Assembly (NCBI GenBank): GCA_000711775.1
Contig: ARYC01000048.1
Coordinates: 62,001 to 126,000 of the forward strand
Source of the DNA: Oxytricha trifallax
Taxonomy: Eukaryota > Ciliophora > Spirotrichea > Sporadotrichida > Oxytrichidae
Direction of reading: 5' to 3'
Length of the DNA: 64,000 bases
In this document: positions 1 to 12,053 of the stretch, one piece after another
Position numbering within the stretch: the first letter of the stretch is position 1
How the letters are laid out: every line of letters starts with the position of its first letter
Made by a program: the position numbers and the translations under genes
The notes under the pieces: model-generated
What the model was told of the DNA's origin: nothing
Seen by the model: the letters and a program-made list of their open reading frames with translations, nothing else
The model's database searches: none

Positions 1-839
1 TTTTAAGTTGATGTATATTTATCACTTATCTTATCATTTAAGTTTGATTTATTCTAAAAAACTGAATAAAAAAGAATGTACTAAGTAATGTTGAAATTTA
101 AAATCAAATTTTATATTTATTCGTAATTAAGGTAAGGAGACATAAATATAGATAGATATAATCATAAAATTATATTATAAATCTCTGTTTAAAATTCGCT
201 AAAATCAAACTATTTATAAATACAGAACTTTAAAACATGTAATAATTTTAATTAGGTTAATTATTTATATTAAATGTCTATTACTTTTTTTATTTTATGT
301 GGATAAAATGGAATCCTGCTTTGACCAATGGAATTGAAGATAAAGTTCTTATATATAATTTTATCTGAAACAGCTTAAGATTTTTATATTATCATCAGAA
401 AGTTTATAGAGGATAAACACTTATAAATCAATTACTACTTATATTTATTTATTATTTTTATAACTATATAATATATTTAAATAATTCCTATAAGTTATTA
501 TAGCAATATAAATTTGAAAAAACTTAACCCCCATATTTTTATCATAATTTTGATATTAATAAAACTGGAATCTACTAAATGTTTGATGAGAATATGGATA
601 GATATTATAATTTGAGAAAAAAAGCGTTATAAGTACAAAAATTTAGGACTTTAAAATCAATGAAAATAAAAATGACTCAAGAAGCTTTACATAATCATAT
701 GAATAAATTTTAATGTGGATAAACTTTTTTCACTCGTAAAATTTGAGTTTCTGTATATTGTACAAATTTATTTCATAAAATTTTAATTATAAAAGAATTT
801 AAATTTTGGGAAAAATAAAAAATAAATACATAAACAAAA
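1..839. other. AT-rich stretch, no gene seen
   Basis: Very A+T-rich DNA with no family match and no repeat that stands out. It resembles the germline-limited spacer seen between elements elsewhere in the window. Confidence 0.6.
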
Positions 840-2258
840 CCCATTATGTAAATTTAAATAGGGGAGATATATACAATAGCTCATTACTAAATAAGACAAT
901 TAAAGTAGTAAATTCATTAAGGATACCAAAATTCTTAAGAGTGAAGGCATAGAGAGTATTAGCAAAAATTGATGTTCTGTAATTCCAACTATTGCTGTAG
1001 ATACCCTGCTTAGACAGCAAGACCTCACGAGATTCATAGTAATACTTTCCTTCCTTTCTGTTTGCATGACACATTCGGTTTGTGTCTTCGCTCTTTATCG
1101 TGGGTCTTCAGCATGTACCATATTCAATACATGAGCTTCTCGATGTCAATGTTGACACTCTTGTCAGAATTTTGACATATATGTAGAGATTTAAAAACAG
1201 ATTCTTAAAGATGAAGATGATTAGGACTGCACTGCTCTTTTAGTGGTAAGGAATAGCACAGCCTTATATATCTGTTTAGTGGAGTCTATCTGATTTTTAA
1301 CCTACAGCCATGGTTTAATGGACTTCTTCATAAATTTATCAAAATACTAACATAGAGAAATCAGGCATTTTTGGACTTTCATTGTTGCAAACGAATTAAG
1401 GGACAAACCTTCGAAAGATGACCTGCCAATAGCACCATTTGATTCTCCATGAAAAGACGCAGGGCGATGTAATTTCCAACTCAGACATCTATCATATTCG
1501 CCGATATTATTGGGCATCTTAGTTTCTCATGCTTACTAAAGCCATTTAACCAGGGGCATTTTTCATGTCTTTCGTTGTTACTCGTGCTGTAGTCATGCGC
1601 TTCTTGCCTGCAGATGCTTTCCTTAATTGCTTTGTCGGTTTCCTCTTGTGTTTAATTGAAATTCTCTCCGATTCAGTTGAATTACCTTGGCGTTTCCTTA
1701 AAGGCATGATAATAATTTCTCAGGAGATTTACCACTTGACATTAGATGGGCTAAGGATTCATGAAGCATTATAGATCTAGATATATACTCTTTAGCAACT
1801 CATCCATAAAGCCTCCATCCACTCTTGTGATTCAGGGCTCCGATCATCTTCTTCGCGCAAAACGGAACATGGTCAGATGTCAGAAATGTCAATACTGATT
1901 TTTGCTTGGGTATCTGAAAGCACAAAACCTTTTATCTATCTTACTCTAGCAATCAATGTGAATAATACTTGTAGAATTAGCTCGATTGTATTCGCAGTAT
2001 CATGCCCATCTCACTTGCATTACTATGAAGAACCAATGATAAACGTAATAATCTCGTCATAACTTCCCAAATAGAGATCTTGCACGAGATGGTCACCTTA
2101 TCGTTTGCCACTATAGAGGCACCTGATGCTCTATAACTCTCCTGTGATAGTGACGCTCGTAATAATGTTTCAGTTAAGGCCAAGCATGTCTCTGATTCCA
2201 ATCTCCTCTCACAAAAAACTGCTGCTTTTTGGGGAATTCTGCTATTAGTAATTACCAT
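840..2258 (-). pseudogene. Decayed coding region, unknown protein
   Basis: This block is richer in G+C than its flanks and shows protein-like reading on the minus strand when TAA/TAG are read as Gln. The readable pieces lie in several frames. The 5' part (about 1977-2258) starts MVITNSRIPQKAAVF. A middle piece (about 1480-1710) starts MPLRKRQGNSTESE and is very rich in Lys and Arg. A third runs at about 1160-1510, and the last (about 800-1074) starts MCHANRKEGKYYYES. TGA codons and frame changes separate them, so it reads as a decayed gene or transposon. The basic middle piece faintly recalls a histone H3 tail (RKPTKQLRKASAGKK), but the H3 fold that should follow is not there. No family is assigned. 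Confidence 0.4.
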
Positions 2259-2289
2259 GTGTCTGCAACACTTTTGGCTGTGTAGTTCT

Positions 2290-3730
2290 TATCACCATTT
2301 AATGGTAATATTAGTTAGAGAGGCTTTCATTTATAGCTGTTATGATTTAACTTTAAATGAGGGCAATAATATTAAATAGGATCACATTAAAATTTCTTTA
2401 CTTTTTAAATTAGATTAAGGCCCTATTTATAAATAAATTTGTTTATATTAGTACTATTGTTAATAAACATAAAGCAATTAAAAGTTTTATAATAATTATA
2501 GTATAAGATTAATTTAAATTTTTAAACCAGCCTTTCTCTATATATTAAATTATTTTATATAATAATAGGTTTTGAAGCTTTTAGATTATCGAACTTTATA
2601 ATCTTAAAAAATTCTTTTGCTCTAGGAAAAATTAAATTATCTTTTTTTATTAGCTCTCTAAATTAATTTATTGAAGTTGAGTAACATAATTGTTAATAAT
2701 AAATATTGTTGTGAAATAGATTCACTCTAATATTAGATTTTTCCAAACACTATGAATCCATGAATTTATATAAGTAAATAGGTTTGATTTGGTTCTGAAA
2801 TTTTTTAAATATAAAACTAATATTTTTTTATCAGATGTTGTTTAGTATTATCTATGCTATAGGATTTTTTGAAAATATATTTTTACCCAAGATTTGACCC
2901 TCATAGAAATGGTAAGATTCATAAATAAAAATAAATTAATTGAACTATAACTATGTTTCACATAAGATGCATACAATTTCAATGAGCTGAAATGTCAAAT
3001 TAAATATTATTTATGTGTTTCTATAATTATACATAAAATTGGAAAATTTTTTAAATATTCATCGAATTATGACAAATAATAAAGTAACTACTTTGAATAT
3101 CTATCATGAATTTTTGAATTAAAGAAACATTTAGGAAATAAATTTAACGTAATATATTTATTATCTTTTAATATAACATTAAAATGGTTGAATATGTAAC
3201 TTTAAAAGCAGATACTAAGAGTTTCACTCTGTTATACGCTTCCATGTTCATTAAGTATTATTTTAAAACAAAATGTAATTTAAACAAATATTAATAGCTC
3301 TTTCCATCTAGTTTAAACATTTTTGATAATTTTTTTGTGATAATCCACAAAATATAGAAAGTGAATGCGAAGAACTATTAAAATTCTCTCCTGTTCTAAA
3401 TTATGGGTAAATATTGAGACTTATCAGATTAATTCAGAATAAAGTCAAACCTTTTTTCTTCTTGGCTGAGTAGTAACTGATTTGGAGAAAAAATAATTAA
3501 GAAGTAAATTAATCAGTATTAAAAAATACTACACTAATAACTTAAGAATTCACACTATTCGCTAATTAAATTCATATTTTTGTTTTTATTCAAGTAATTT
3601 AATTTACTAATATAAAATTAATGACCAGTACTTAGTAATATATAATTTATTTTTCCTAATGTTTTGTATTTTAAAAATAATTATAATATTTAAATACTAT
3701 AATCATAAATTAGTAGCTATATTTATTTTT
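2290..3730. other. AT-rich stretch, no gene seen
   Basis: About 1.4 kb of AT-rich DNA without a supported gene or repeat. Confidence 0.55.
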
Positions 3731-3778
3731 TGTAAGGCAATCGAGAAATATTGCCCAACTTTTCTCGATTGCCTTACA
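3731..3778. repeat. Perfect 18-bp inverted repeat (hairpin)
   Basis: The arm TGTAAGGCAATCGAGAAA at 3731-3748 is repeated as its exact reverse complement at 3761-3778, with a 12-base loop. It is clearly less AT-rich than its surroundings. No RNA family is recognised; it may be the core of a small foldback element. Confidence 0.85.
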
Positions 3779-3954
3779 TTTTCAATTTTAGTTCAATTGT
3801 TAGATTAATATATATATAAATTTATTTACAAATTCTCTCTTAATTATCAACATAGTATTTATGCAAGATCTTATTTGAGTAAATGATAATTCATTTAAAC
3901 ATAAAAATTCCTTAGTCTTTGTTTTTATTTTACATATTAATTTGTGTCATGCAT

Positions 3955-5179
3955 TTAGAAAAAATTGTAGAATCGACCAAATATTAGAAATATAAATATT
4001 CAAACTTATCAAAATGTGAAATATATAATTCTACAACTCATTACTATAATTAATTTTAATAATACTTTATAATTAATTTCTTGATGATTTTTCTCCATTA
4101 TTCAAATACGTATTTTTATACTTGGTTTGCTTTGATTGTATATTCTTATTTTTCTTAGTCTTTATCGTTAAAATCTCATTGTATTCATTCTAGTAATCTT
4201 TCGTTTCATTGTTATTAAAAAAGTTTGATATATATTTAATTTTATTATATTAAAATTTGGCGAGCTATCGTGAAAAAACAGAACGAGATAGCTCGCCATT
4301 TAAAATATATAATATTAAATAATTCATAATATTCTAATTCACTAATGTAACTTATTTGAATTTTTATGTTATAAGAATTAATTTATTTATCATTAAAATA
4401 TATTCTTGAGACTTTGCATATTGCATAATTTGAGAGAGAAATATCAAATTTTATTTACTGAGAATAAAAAGTGAACTTATAAATTATGTAATTAAGCTTC
4501 TATTTTTAAAAAGAGTTAAAAAGTATTTAAATATTTTAAATTAATCCAATTAGAATTATCAATTTTAAAAATACTTAAATTTTATTGAATAGTTTAATTA
4601 ACTAAATATGCTAAATAAAAATGTTTAAAAATAGAAGCTTAATTACATAATTTATAAGTTCACTTTTTATTCTCAGTAAATAAAATTTGATATTTCTCTC
4701 TCAAATTATGCAATATGCAAAGTCTCAAGAATATATTTTAATGATAAATAAATTAATTCTTATAACATAAAAATTCAAATAAGTTACATTAGTGAATTAG
4801 AATATTATGAATTATTTAATATTATATATTTTAAATGGCGAGCTATCTCGTTCTGTTTTTTCACGATAGCTCGCCAAATTTTAATATAATAAAATTAAAT
4901 ATATATCAAACTTTTTTAATAACAATGAAACGAAAGATTACTAGAATGAATACAATGAGATTTTAACGATAAAGACTAAGAAAAATAAGAATATACAATC
5001 AAAGCAAACCAAGTATAAAAATACGTATTTGAATAATGGAGAAAAATCATCAAGAAATTAATTATAAAGTATTATTAAAATTAATTATAGTAATGAGTTG
5101 TAGAATTATATATTTCACATTTTGATAAGTTTGAATATTTATATTTCTAATATTTGGTCGATTCTACAATTTTTTCTAA
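3955..5179. repeat. 1.2-kb foldback element with 558-bp arms
   Basis: Left arm 3955-4512 and right arm 4622-5179 are near-perfect reverse complements around a loop of about 109 bases. The outer ends begin TTAGAAAAAATTGTAG. Each arm contains its own smaller hairpin, GGCGAGCTATC ... GATAGCTCGCC (4259-4297 and its mirror near 4837-4875). Both outer ends abut ATT, which could be a 3-bp target duplication, though in AT-rich DNA this is weak. No coding sequence is supported inside. The near identity of the arms suggests recent formation or ongoing arm-to-arm correction. Confidence 0.85.
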
Positions 5180-6469
5180 TTATTATAATCTAACGATAGA
5201 AGTTGAAAGTTTAAGCAAATATAATAACAGTTAAAACCTATTAACTTAAAATAAATTTTAACAAATATGTTATTTCATTTTGTACTATAACTTACTCAAT
5301 ACATATATTAAATTTATAATGAGTAAATTTTAGATTACTAACAATATTTAAAACAAAAAACTAAAAAAATACCTTATAAATAAAAATTGCTTAATATCAC
5401 AAGATGTTAGTTAGACTCAAATTGTTTTTTTTATATTCATTTAATCATAATTTATATTTGAAATTTATTTCAAATATTTAAAAATAGTTTCTATTTTTGC
5501 TTTATGATTTATTCACGCTAAATTAATTAATAAGTTGACTATTTTATTTTATATACTTATCAAATCATTAATTACTAGAGATGTCTTTATCTTACTAGTT
5601 AAATTCTTAATAAGATATAGTAAAATATTATCTTATTCATTAGATCATTACTAATCACATTAATCTTGATATGATCAATATCAAATTAATATAGATTAAT
5701 TTTAAAATTTCAAACTCATTTATTTAAATTAAAACCTAAATAAAAGAATTTGACATTTTATAATTTATAAAGTAAAAATAAACATATTTCAGCCATCTGT
5801 AGGAGAAGAGTATGTCTGTATTGAAAAAAATCTATACGCACCTTGATGAAGAGTGATCAAGGATTTAAATGCACCATTTAGATTTGCAAAAATTACCAAA
5901 ATAAATTTAAATTAAAGTTTTACATTTTTATTAAATCTCAAAATCGAAGATTTGCCAACACCTATCTTTTTACCTTATTTATCAATAATTTAAATTAATT
6001 ATATTAATTAATTAATCTTAATATAGAATATTTGTATAAACTATATAGTTATCTTATATTAGACTTAGTTATTTTTATAACATAGAATTGCTATTATTTA
6101 ATTAAATTTTATTATTTAAATTTAATAAATATATTTTTTAAAATATAAATTTATTGCTTTTTATCTGGGAATATAACATATTTAGTGTTCTTACAAAAAT
6201 AGATGCTTATAATATAAATTTTAATGATAAATATAATATAAAGACTGCATATACAAATTTAGACTATATATAACATACATAAACAAATTCCATTTCTTTT
6301 TTGTGCGGAAATTTAACCGCGCTACTGATTAAAAATGGGATTTGGTGTTAGATATAGTTAATTAATTAAACTTAATCAAGTGCGGATACGATATTATCCT
6401 ATATTATGCAATTACTAAATTATATATTTTAGTTCGTAAAATTGTTTGAGTAGAACTTTTATTCAATTA
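5180..6469. other. AT-rich stretch, no gene seen
   Basis: No supported gene. A slightly less AT-rich patch near 5790-5880 could encode only a very short peptide and is not called. Confidence 0.5.
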
Positions 6470-6689
6470 GGGGTAAGATCATTGACCGATCTCTGCATAG
6501 GTTATTTCTGTAAGCACTGTCAGTCGTTGACTCGGATGACAAGGGCGAATCGTCAACAGAGTCCTGCCTAGCTGAAATCTACTTTATCTAGTTGGCTCTA
6601 CATCTCAGTAAGAGACAACCAAGTTTGTGGATCTTGAGTCAAGAAAAATGCTTGGATGAGTTTTTTTATATGCTAGTCTTCATTAGGAT

Positions 6690-7787
6690 TATGATGAATG
6701 ATCTCACAATTAACGATGAGCTTCTCTGAAAACTGGACATCGAAATAGAAGTTCCTGTTAATATAAGAGTGCACTATTATTGATGCACGCTGTATACATC
6801 GACCATGGGATTACCTTAGGAAAACTCCCCAACAATAGGCGAATATAGTCTCGAAGACTTGTAAGATTTAGTCTTGAGGTTAATCATCAGGCTAGCGTGT
6901 TCATAGTTTACAAATCTCAAATCTACAGAGCTCGAGTCTGCAACAATATTCTTAAGGTTTAACCTTCTGTGGACATATCAATACTATGGATCTCATTAAC
7001 AATATTAATCAACTTTCGTAAATAAGTTTAAGTTAGCACTGGGTCGTAGCACATTCTCTAGTAGTCGCAAAAATTGTAAGGGTATAATGAATAGACTAAA
7101 CCGATATGACCAGATGCTTTAACAAAGTACTTAAGGGTTATCAAATTCTTCAACTTCTTTTAAGCAGCAAGTTCTAAAATAGCATATTCATTGCTGAGAT
7201 TAATTTGCTAATCCTACTAATGAAGGTATTGAATTTCATTGTATAGTCCGTAAGTAAAAATTATCTTTATAGCAAAGTGTGGGATAGTGGTGCATCCCCA
7301 TATCAGTGACTAGGCTTCTCTTTTCGACAAGATATCTTATTGAAGCATAAAGCAGGATCATAAAATGTCTATTGATATAAAAGTGACTAAGATAGTCAAA
7401 ACTGAGTTTACCCAATCCATCCCCCACTCCTCGATTTTAGTCGTTCGCTTATGACTATTGTATAATAATATTTCCTGAAGTTTTTGGTTTATCGTCAAGT
7501 ATGACTATAGTCTCAGATGCCTATGCTTATTGAGGTAGTCGCTCCAGGTCTTCATCAATATCGCTCAATAAAGAAAGGCTTGATTGAGAGACTTTTCTAG
7601 ATTAAGCTTGAGCTCTTTTTCTTTTTCAGTTGTTCCCATTCTTAACTTGTAAACCTATTAGTTCTTGGCAATCTTTAGCATGCCTGTTTAAATTACTTAT
7701 TTTTGCGAACACTCTGTGACAAACTTGAAATTTGTACTTTGGTTCATTCATTTTGTCAACCTTTTTATCACTTGAATGACTAGACAT
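6690..7787 (-). pseudogene. TBE-like zinc-finger kinase remnant
   Basis: Starts MSSHSSDKKVDKMNEPKYKF on the minus strand at 7787. A finger-like stretch KFQVCHRVFAK...NRHAKDC follows, in which the first expected Cys is Phe. Farther along, SNEYAILELA matches NEYYALQKA of the TBE kinase. VHRRLNLKNI (about 6945-6975) stands where the family has VHRDLKPENI, so the catalytic Asp is Arg. FVNYEHA stands where the DFG-type loop should be. Frame changes and TGA codons separate these parts. It is homologous in layout to the intact kinase at 40923-42371 but can no longer be an active kinase. Confidence 0.6.
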
Positions 7788-9179
7788 TATTGGATATAGA
7801 CTAAGTTTTCTTTTTGAATTTAGGGCCTATCATCTTTCTGGGAGTCCAATTGCTTGGGGCTAAACTCACAACGCTAAGAATGCAATCTTTTAAGCTACTT
7901 TGTTTTATATGCAAACATCTTTAATTTCCCTATTTAATATTAGAGCAAATAATTAATAATATTATTTATATGACCACAAATTAATTAAATATAGCATAAT
8001 TAAGTAAACAACTAAGCTAATCAAAATTTTTATCAAACATAAAAAAGTTTTTGACCTTCATTACTTTATGAAAGTCAAACTAGTCTTGATCCAATAATTT
8101 TGATCAAATGCAAACCCTGAACCTAATCTTAGATTAAGTAAGTAATATATGTTTTGATAAAACCGCATTCTTAAAAATTAAAAAGTTGTTATTCCCTGCT
8201 ATTTTCTAAATCTGCTCAAATAACCTTACCTAATCCAATATTTAAATAAGTTTAATCATAGTTTAAAGTCAAATATGTACTCTTTAATAATTAAATTAAC
8301 ATAATGGAAGACTATATAGTCTTGAGAAGAGATTCGTAAAAATCGAAGAGCTAGTCTAAAGGCTTAGATCTAAAGACGATATTATCGCTACATGACTTAG
8401 CATCGTAAAACATTCTTCTTGTTAATTGATAATATTTTTAGTCAAGTTGTTTCTCCTTAAAATACTAATCAACCAGGATTATGTTCTTAAGATCGATACT
8501 AAATGGATAAAAAAAGGCATTAAAGCAAGAGTAGATTCATAGCATACATGTCCCTTTTTTTCCAAGCTCTCTGTCGAAAATTTGTGACTCTTAATACCTC
8601 CCCTCCTTAGATTAAAATTCAGGGCAATTTCCCTAGAGAGTCTTCTTCTTTTCAATCCTGGGAGCAGTTATGCCGGACTATCTTAAAGGAGTCGTGGATC
8701 ATGCTCATAACGTTCCCTATAACTTACTCCTGAGTGGTTTGATGACCTCTTCAAACACCCCTTTGTTTCACGAAAGACAAACTGAGATTAATACTTATAG
8801 GGAAACCTGGTAAAGCAATTTTCTTGATGAAGCAGAGGTCAAGACTGGTAGATAGAAATCCCTGAATAAATGCTTTGAGATTGCATCAAGACTCATAGGG
8901 TTAGGAGACCTCTTTTGTAGAGTCAGGAAGAAAATAAGACTATCACAAAGAGGAAGAGATTGGCAATTAAGACTAAGCAAATAATCAGTATTTAATAGAG
9001 GAACTCAAGCAAACAGAACTAAGAGATGATGATTTAATGATAAGATTTAATATATTCATTAAGCCTTAAGATTCTCTTATATTCTTATTTAACCTAATTA
9101 ATTATTGTAACTCTTTCCACCTGCTCTATTGAACTTCTTATATATTGCTTCACTCTTGGTCATTAGTCAATCTTCTAAA

Positions 9180-9960
9180 GCATTTCTTTCTTATATATTT
9201 GCTTAACGGTATAAAAGTAGCTCTTTATCCCGTTAAATTGAGGAGAGTATGGCACACTAATGTGGGAGTAATCATCAAATCTCTCAAGCAATCATGAGTG
9301 ACCTTGCTTCGATGAAATGAAAGATTATCCATAATACAGCTAGTCTTTGGTCAGGGAATCTCTATCTGAGCTCAGTCAGATACTTGACAAACTCGGGATT
9401 TCGCAAAGACAAATTAAATATTCTGTAATGCACCAAGCCGAGCTCGTTTGATATCCCAGCGAGTAAAGCATAAGTTGTGATTTCAGATCTTCGACCCTTT
9501 AGATACGGATGGGAATAGGTCTTGGCTCATGATCGACTAAGGTAAGTGGATAGACAAAAAATGGTCTATTAACAAAGATAACCTTTGCACTATGTTCCAG
9601 CTCATTGATATAGGTTGTTCTCATCATTTTTTTTAGCGCAGTAAGCTTCTCAATCGGGATGAACTCCTTTCGTTTTACCAGCTTGATAGTCTTTAATTTT
9701 ATTCCCTGACTTTTATATAGTCATTACAAGGTTGATGCACTAATCTTAGATTCAGGGTACTATCTGTGGAATATAACAACTCGCTCCTTCAGAAAAAGAC
9801 CAACCTAGTGCTGAAGAGTGTCTGATCTGGTTAGATACTCAACTTAGTCTAGTTTAAGACTACGGAATCTTTTAGGGAATAGTTACTTTTTATTAGTTGT
9901 GAACGTGCAACTGGAAGACTATAGTCTACGTATAGTCTATGAAGCTAGTCATGAAAATTT
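9180..9960 (-). pseudogene. TBE-like DDE transposase remnant
   Basis: Minus-strand pieces in changing frames read EFVKYLTELRQRFPDQRLAV, then MDNLSFHRSKVTHDCLRD (about 9281-9334), then VPYSPQFNGI (about 9225-9258). These align with the second Asp block (FVDNLSVHKTKDSRKEYE) and the VPYSPQFNGIELYW block of the younger TBE transposases. The third acidic residue after NGI is Lys here. An upstream KVIFVNRPFF occupies the place of the first Asp block (HADEAVF) and has Asn. This is an IS630/Tc1-superfamily transposase that has lost its frame and at least one catalytic residue. Confidence 0.6.
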
Positions 9961-10020
9961 AGCTTACAGATAATTATCTAGGATTTGTAAAAGAATCTTT
10001 AGAGCTTTCCATTAACATAG

Positions 10021-10266
10021 TTAACTTATCAAGGAAGCTTTTGGCTGTTAGAGAATCAATTTTCATCTAATATAATATAGAACTTTAAATAGGTAATATT
10101 AAAATTAATAACTTACTAGAGGGTTTGTGTTATATAGTAAAGTGCATAAATTAATTATTTAATGAAGCTTATAAAGCTATTTAATAATGATAACATTGAA
10201 TGGCTGTATATTAATTTAAGATTAATCTGTCACCTAATTTTTTACAATTCTTGAATCATGGAAATT
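10021..10266. other. AT-rich spacer between old and young TBE
   Basis: No gene seen. The sequence just before 10267 ends ...AATT and borders the telomere-like TBE terminus. Confidence 0.5.
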
Positions 10267-10322
10267 CAAAACCCCAAAACCCTTTCAGTAGTTTCATTGA
10301 GTTTTTGATTGATAAAAGTAGA

Positions 10323-10723
10323 CGGGGGGGGGGATATTTCCTGCCCCCAACATTAAATTTTATATTGTTTGGCAATAAAAATATTAGAAACAAATATATT
10401 TCAATTGAAATTACAATAACCATGTACTAAACAACTTTTATAAACATATAATTTTCAAGGTGCATAATTATTCTTTATCAAATTATATATTATAAATAAG
10501 GTAAAAATAATTGTTTTTTATTAATAATTAAAGTGATTTTAATTAAAATGTAAATTCATTATCAAGGTAGAAATGATATTTGAAGCTAAATTAAAAATAA
10601 CTATATCATAATTGATAATAAAGATCCTTTGAAAATTAAAAAAATACATATTATTTATGCACGGGGCAGGAAACTTCCCCCCTTGGGTGCATATAAAATT
10701 TTGGGGCAGGAAACTTCCCCCCC
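10323..10723. mobile_element. 401-bp MITE-like element with G-run ends inside TBE1
   Basis: TBE copies 2 and 3 read ...GTAGACTATTAG without a break; here the same place is split by 401 bp. The insert begins with ten G and ATATTTCCTGCCCC and ends with the inverted GGGGCAGGAAACTT plus seven C. The inverted similarity continues into an ATTTTATA stretch, about 35 bp in all. AAGTAGA flanks both sides (10316-10322 and 10724-10730), a likely 7-bp target duplication. A second internal copy of the end motif lies at 10661-10682. No coding sequence, so probably a non-autonomous DNA element. Confidence 0.8.
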
Positions 10724-10802
10724 AAGTAGAATATTAGTGCATACTTTATTAGGGCTTTAATAGGGTTTATGTAGGGGTTTAATGTTTAAATATTAGTAAT
10801 TT

Positions 10803-11838
10803 AAGCGAGGTTTTGGGTCAGTTTATGACAGTGAGTATATAGATTTATTGTTTAAGTTGCGTTATGGGTGCGATGATTATAGTGATCAACTCAGACCTAT
10901 TCTAAATTACACATCTATAGCAAGACTGCTCCATAAATCTCCAGCAACTGTGAGGTATCACTGTCTATTAGCTTTGAATTTAAAGAGATAGCAGCTTAAT
11001 TCTAAGCCTAAAGACCTCTAAAATTTTGAAGAATCATATCGATTATCTTATTAATGATAGACTCTTAAATACTGGGCTCACTTCTCTCTGGCTTAGAGAG
11101 CTGTGATGTTTCATCGTCAATTTCCTGAGCTTCATTTCTCTGCTTAATCTATGGCAAAAATATATAAAAAGAACGGAATATCTTACAAGACAGTCAATCG
11201 CATTAAGAGAGTGATTGACTTTAATGTTCCATTTTATAAGGATAATTTAAATAATATATTCGATTAAATGCAGAGGTCTTAAGAAGTTAATACACGCTGA
11301 TGAAGCTGTATTTACATTCAATACTTTCATATCAAGGTCTTGGTATGAGAGGTACAGCAACATTGAAGTTTATGATTAAATGGTTAAGGTTTAAACTCAT
11401 GCAATACTTGGTGGAATAAGCGAAGATAATGGCCTCGAGACTTATGTTATTCACCCTCGTTCTATAAAGACTGAATAATATATTAAGTTCTTGCAATAAC
11501 TCAGAGATAAGTACGCTGAATAAGAGATTATTCTGTTCGTTGATAACTTGTCAGTTCATAAAACTAAAGACTCAAGGAAGGAATATGAAAGGCTAAACAT
11601 AACACCTGTATTTAATGTTCCTTACAGTCCTCAGTTCAATGGAATTGAATTATATTGGGGGTTATTGAAAGGCCACTACAAGAAACTTCTACTCTATCAC
11701 TTGATGCACGACTTGAAGATAGATACAGTCGATTTTATTAAGAGTGCTGCTAAGAGAGTCAGCGATGATAAAGCTAAAGTATGCGCAAGAGAAGGGAGAT
11801 TTTGTGTATATAAATAAGTTCTAGATTTAAACGAATGA
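10803..11838 (+). pseudogene. TBE1 transposase (42-kDa type), broken
   Basis: IS630/Tc1-superfamily DDE transposase, which would cut and rejoin TBE ends. The C-terminal half is open from about 11281 to the TGA at 11836: first Asp in IHADEAVF, second in FVDNLSVHK, Glu in NGIELYWGLL, with exactly 34 residues between the last two (DD34E). The N-terminal part (VYDSEYIDLLFKLRYG, then a helix-turn-helix-like SIARLLHKSPATVRYH) lies in a different frame. The start ATG seen in TBE2 is AAG here. Many Gln are encoded by TAA/TAG. The catalytic domain is preserved, but the gene as a whole cannot be read in one frame. Confidence 0.9.
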
Positions 11839-11844
11839 ATAAGT

Positions 11845-12053
11845 TCACATATTAAATTTGCCCGTAAAGGGATTTGGTTTCTCTTTCTTTTCTTCCTCTT
11901 AAGGCTTACTTGGGCCTATGTTTCTTCTCTTAGTGCCAGCTCCTGCGTCTATGTTCATCTCATCTGGCTTTTATAAATCTTTGTAGAGTCTCTTACTCAA
12001 TTCATACTTTACCTGTGATTTTCACTCTCTTTTTAATTTGCTACTCTCCTTTA
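11845..12053 (-). CDS. Conserved tail frame after the TBE 22-kDa gene
   Basis: Downstream of the 22-kDa stop another frame stays open to TGA at 11845: KRLYKDLQKPDEMNIDAGAG, then TKRRNIGPSKP and KPNPFTGKFNM. The same peptide is kept in TBE2 (to 43727) and TBE3 (to 52156). It is Lys/Glu/Pro-rich and has no recognised domain. It may be the real C-terminus of a longer form of the 22-kDa protein or a separate small gene. Confidence 0.45.

Larger units (their letters stand above)
6470..10020 (-). mobile_element. Ancient TBE-like DNA transposon, heavily decayed
   Basis: On the minus strand this block carries remnants in the same order and spacing as the TBE copies 2 and 3: zinc-finger kinase on the left, transposase on the right. 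Between them, at about 8340-8620 on the plus strand, sits weak 22-kDa-like coding. The protein remnants are only distantly similar to those of the younger TBEs. No CCCCAAAA ends were found, so the limits are set by coding content alone. The element is much older than the three recognisable TBEs or belongs to a different subfamily. Confidence 0.6.

Noticed and set aside
1480-1710. Histone H3-like basic tail (RKPTKQLRKASAGKK)
   Set aside because: The histone fold expected after the tail is not present in any frame; Lys/Arg richness alone is not enough.
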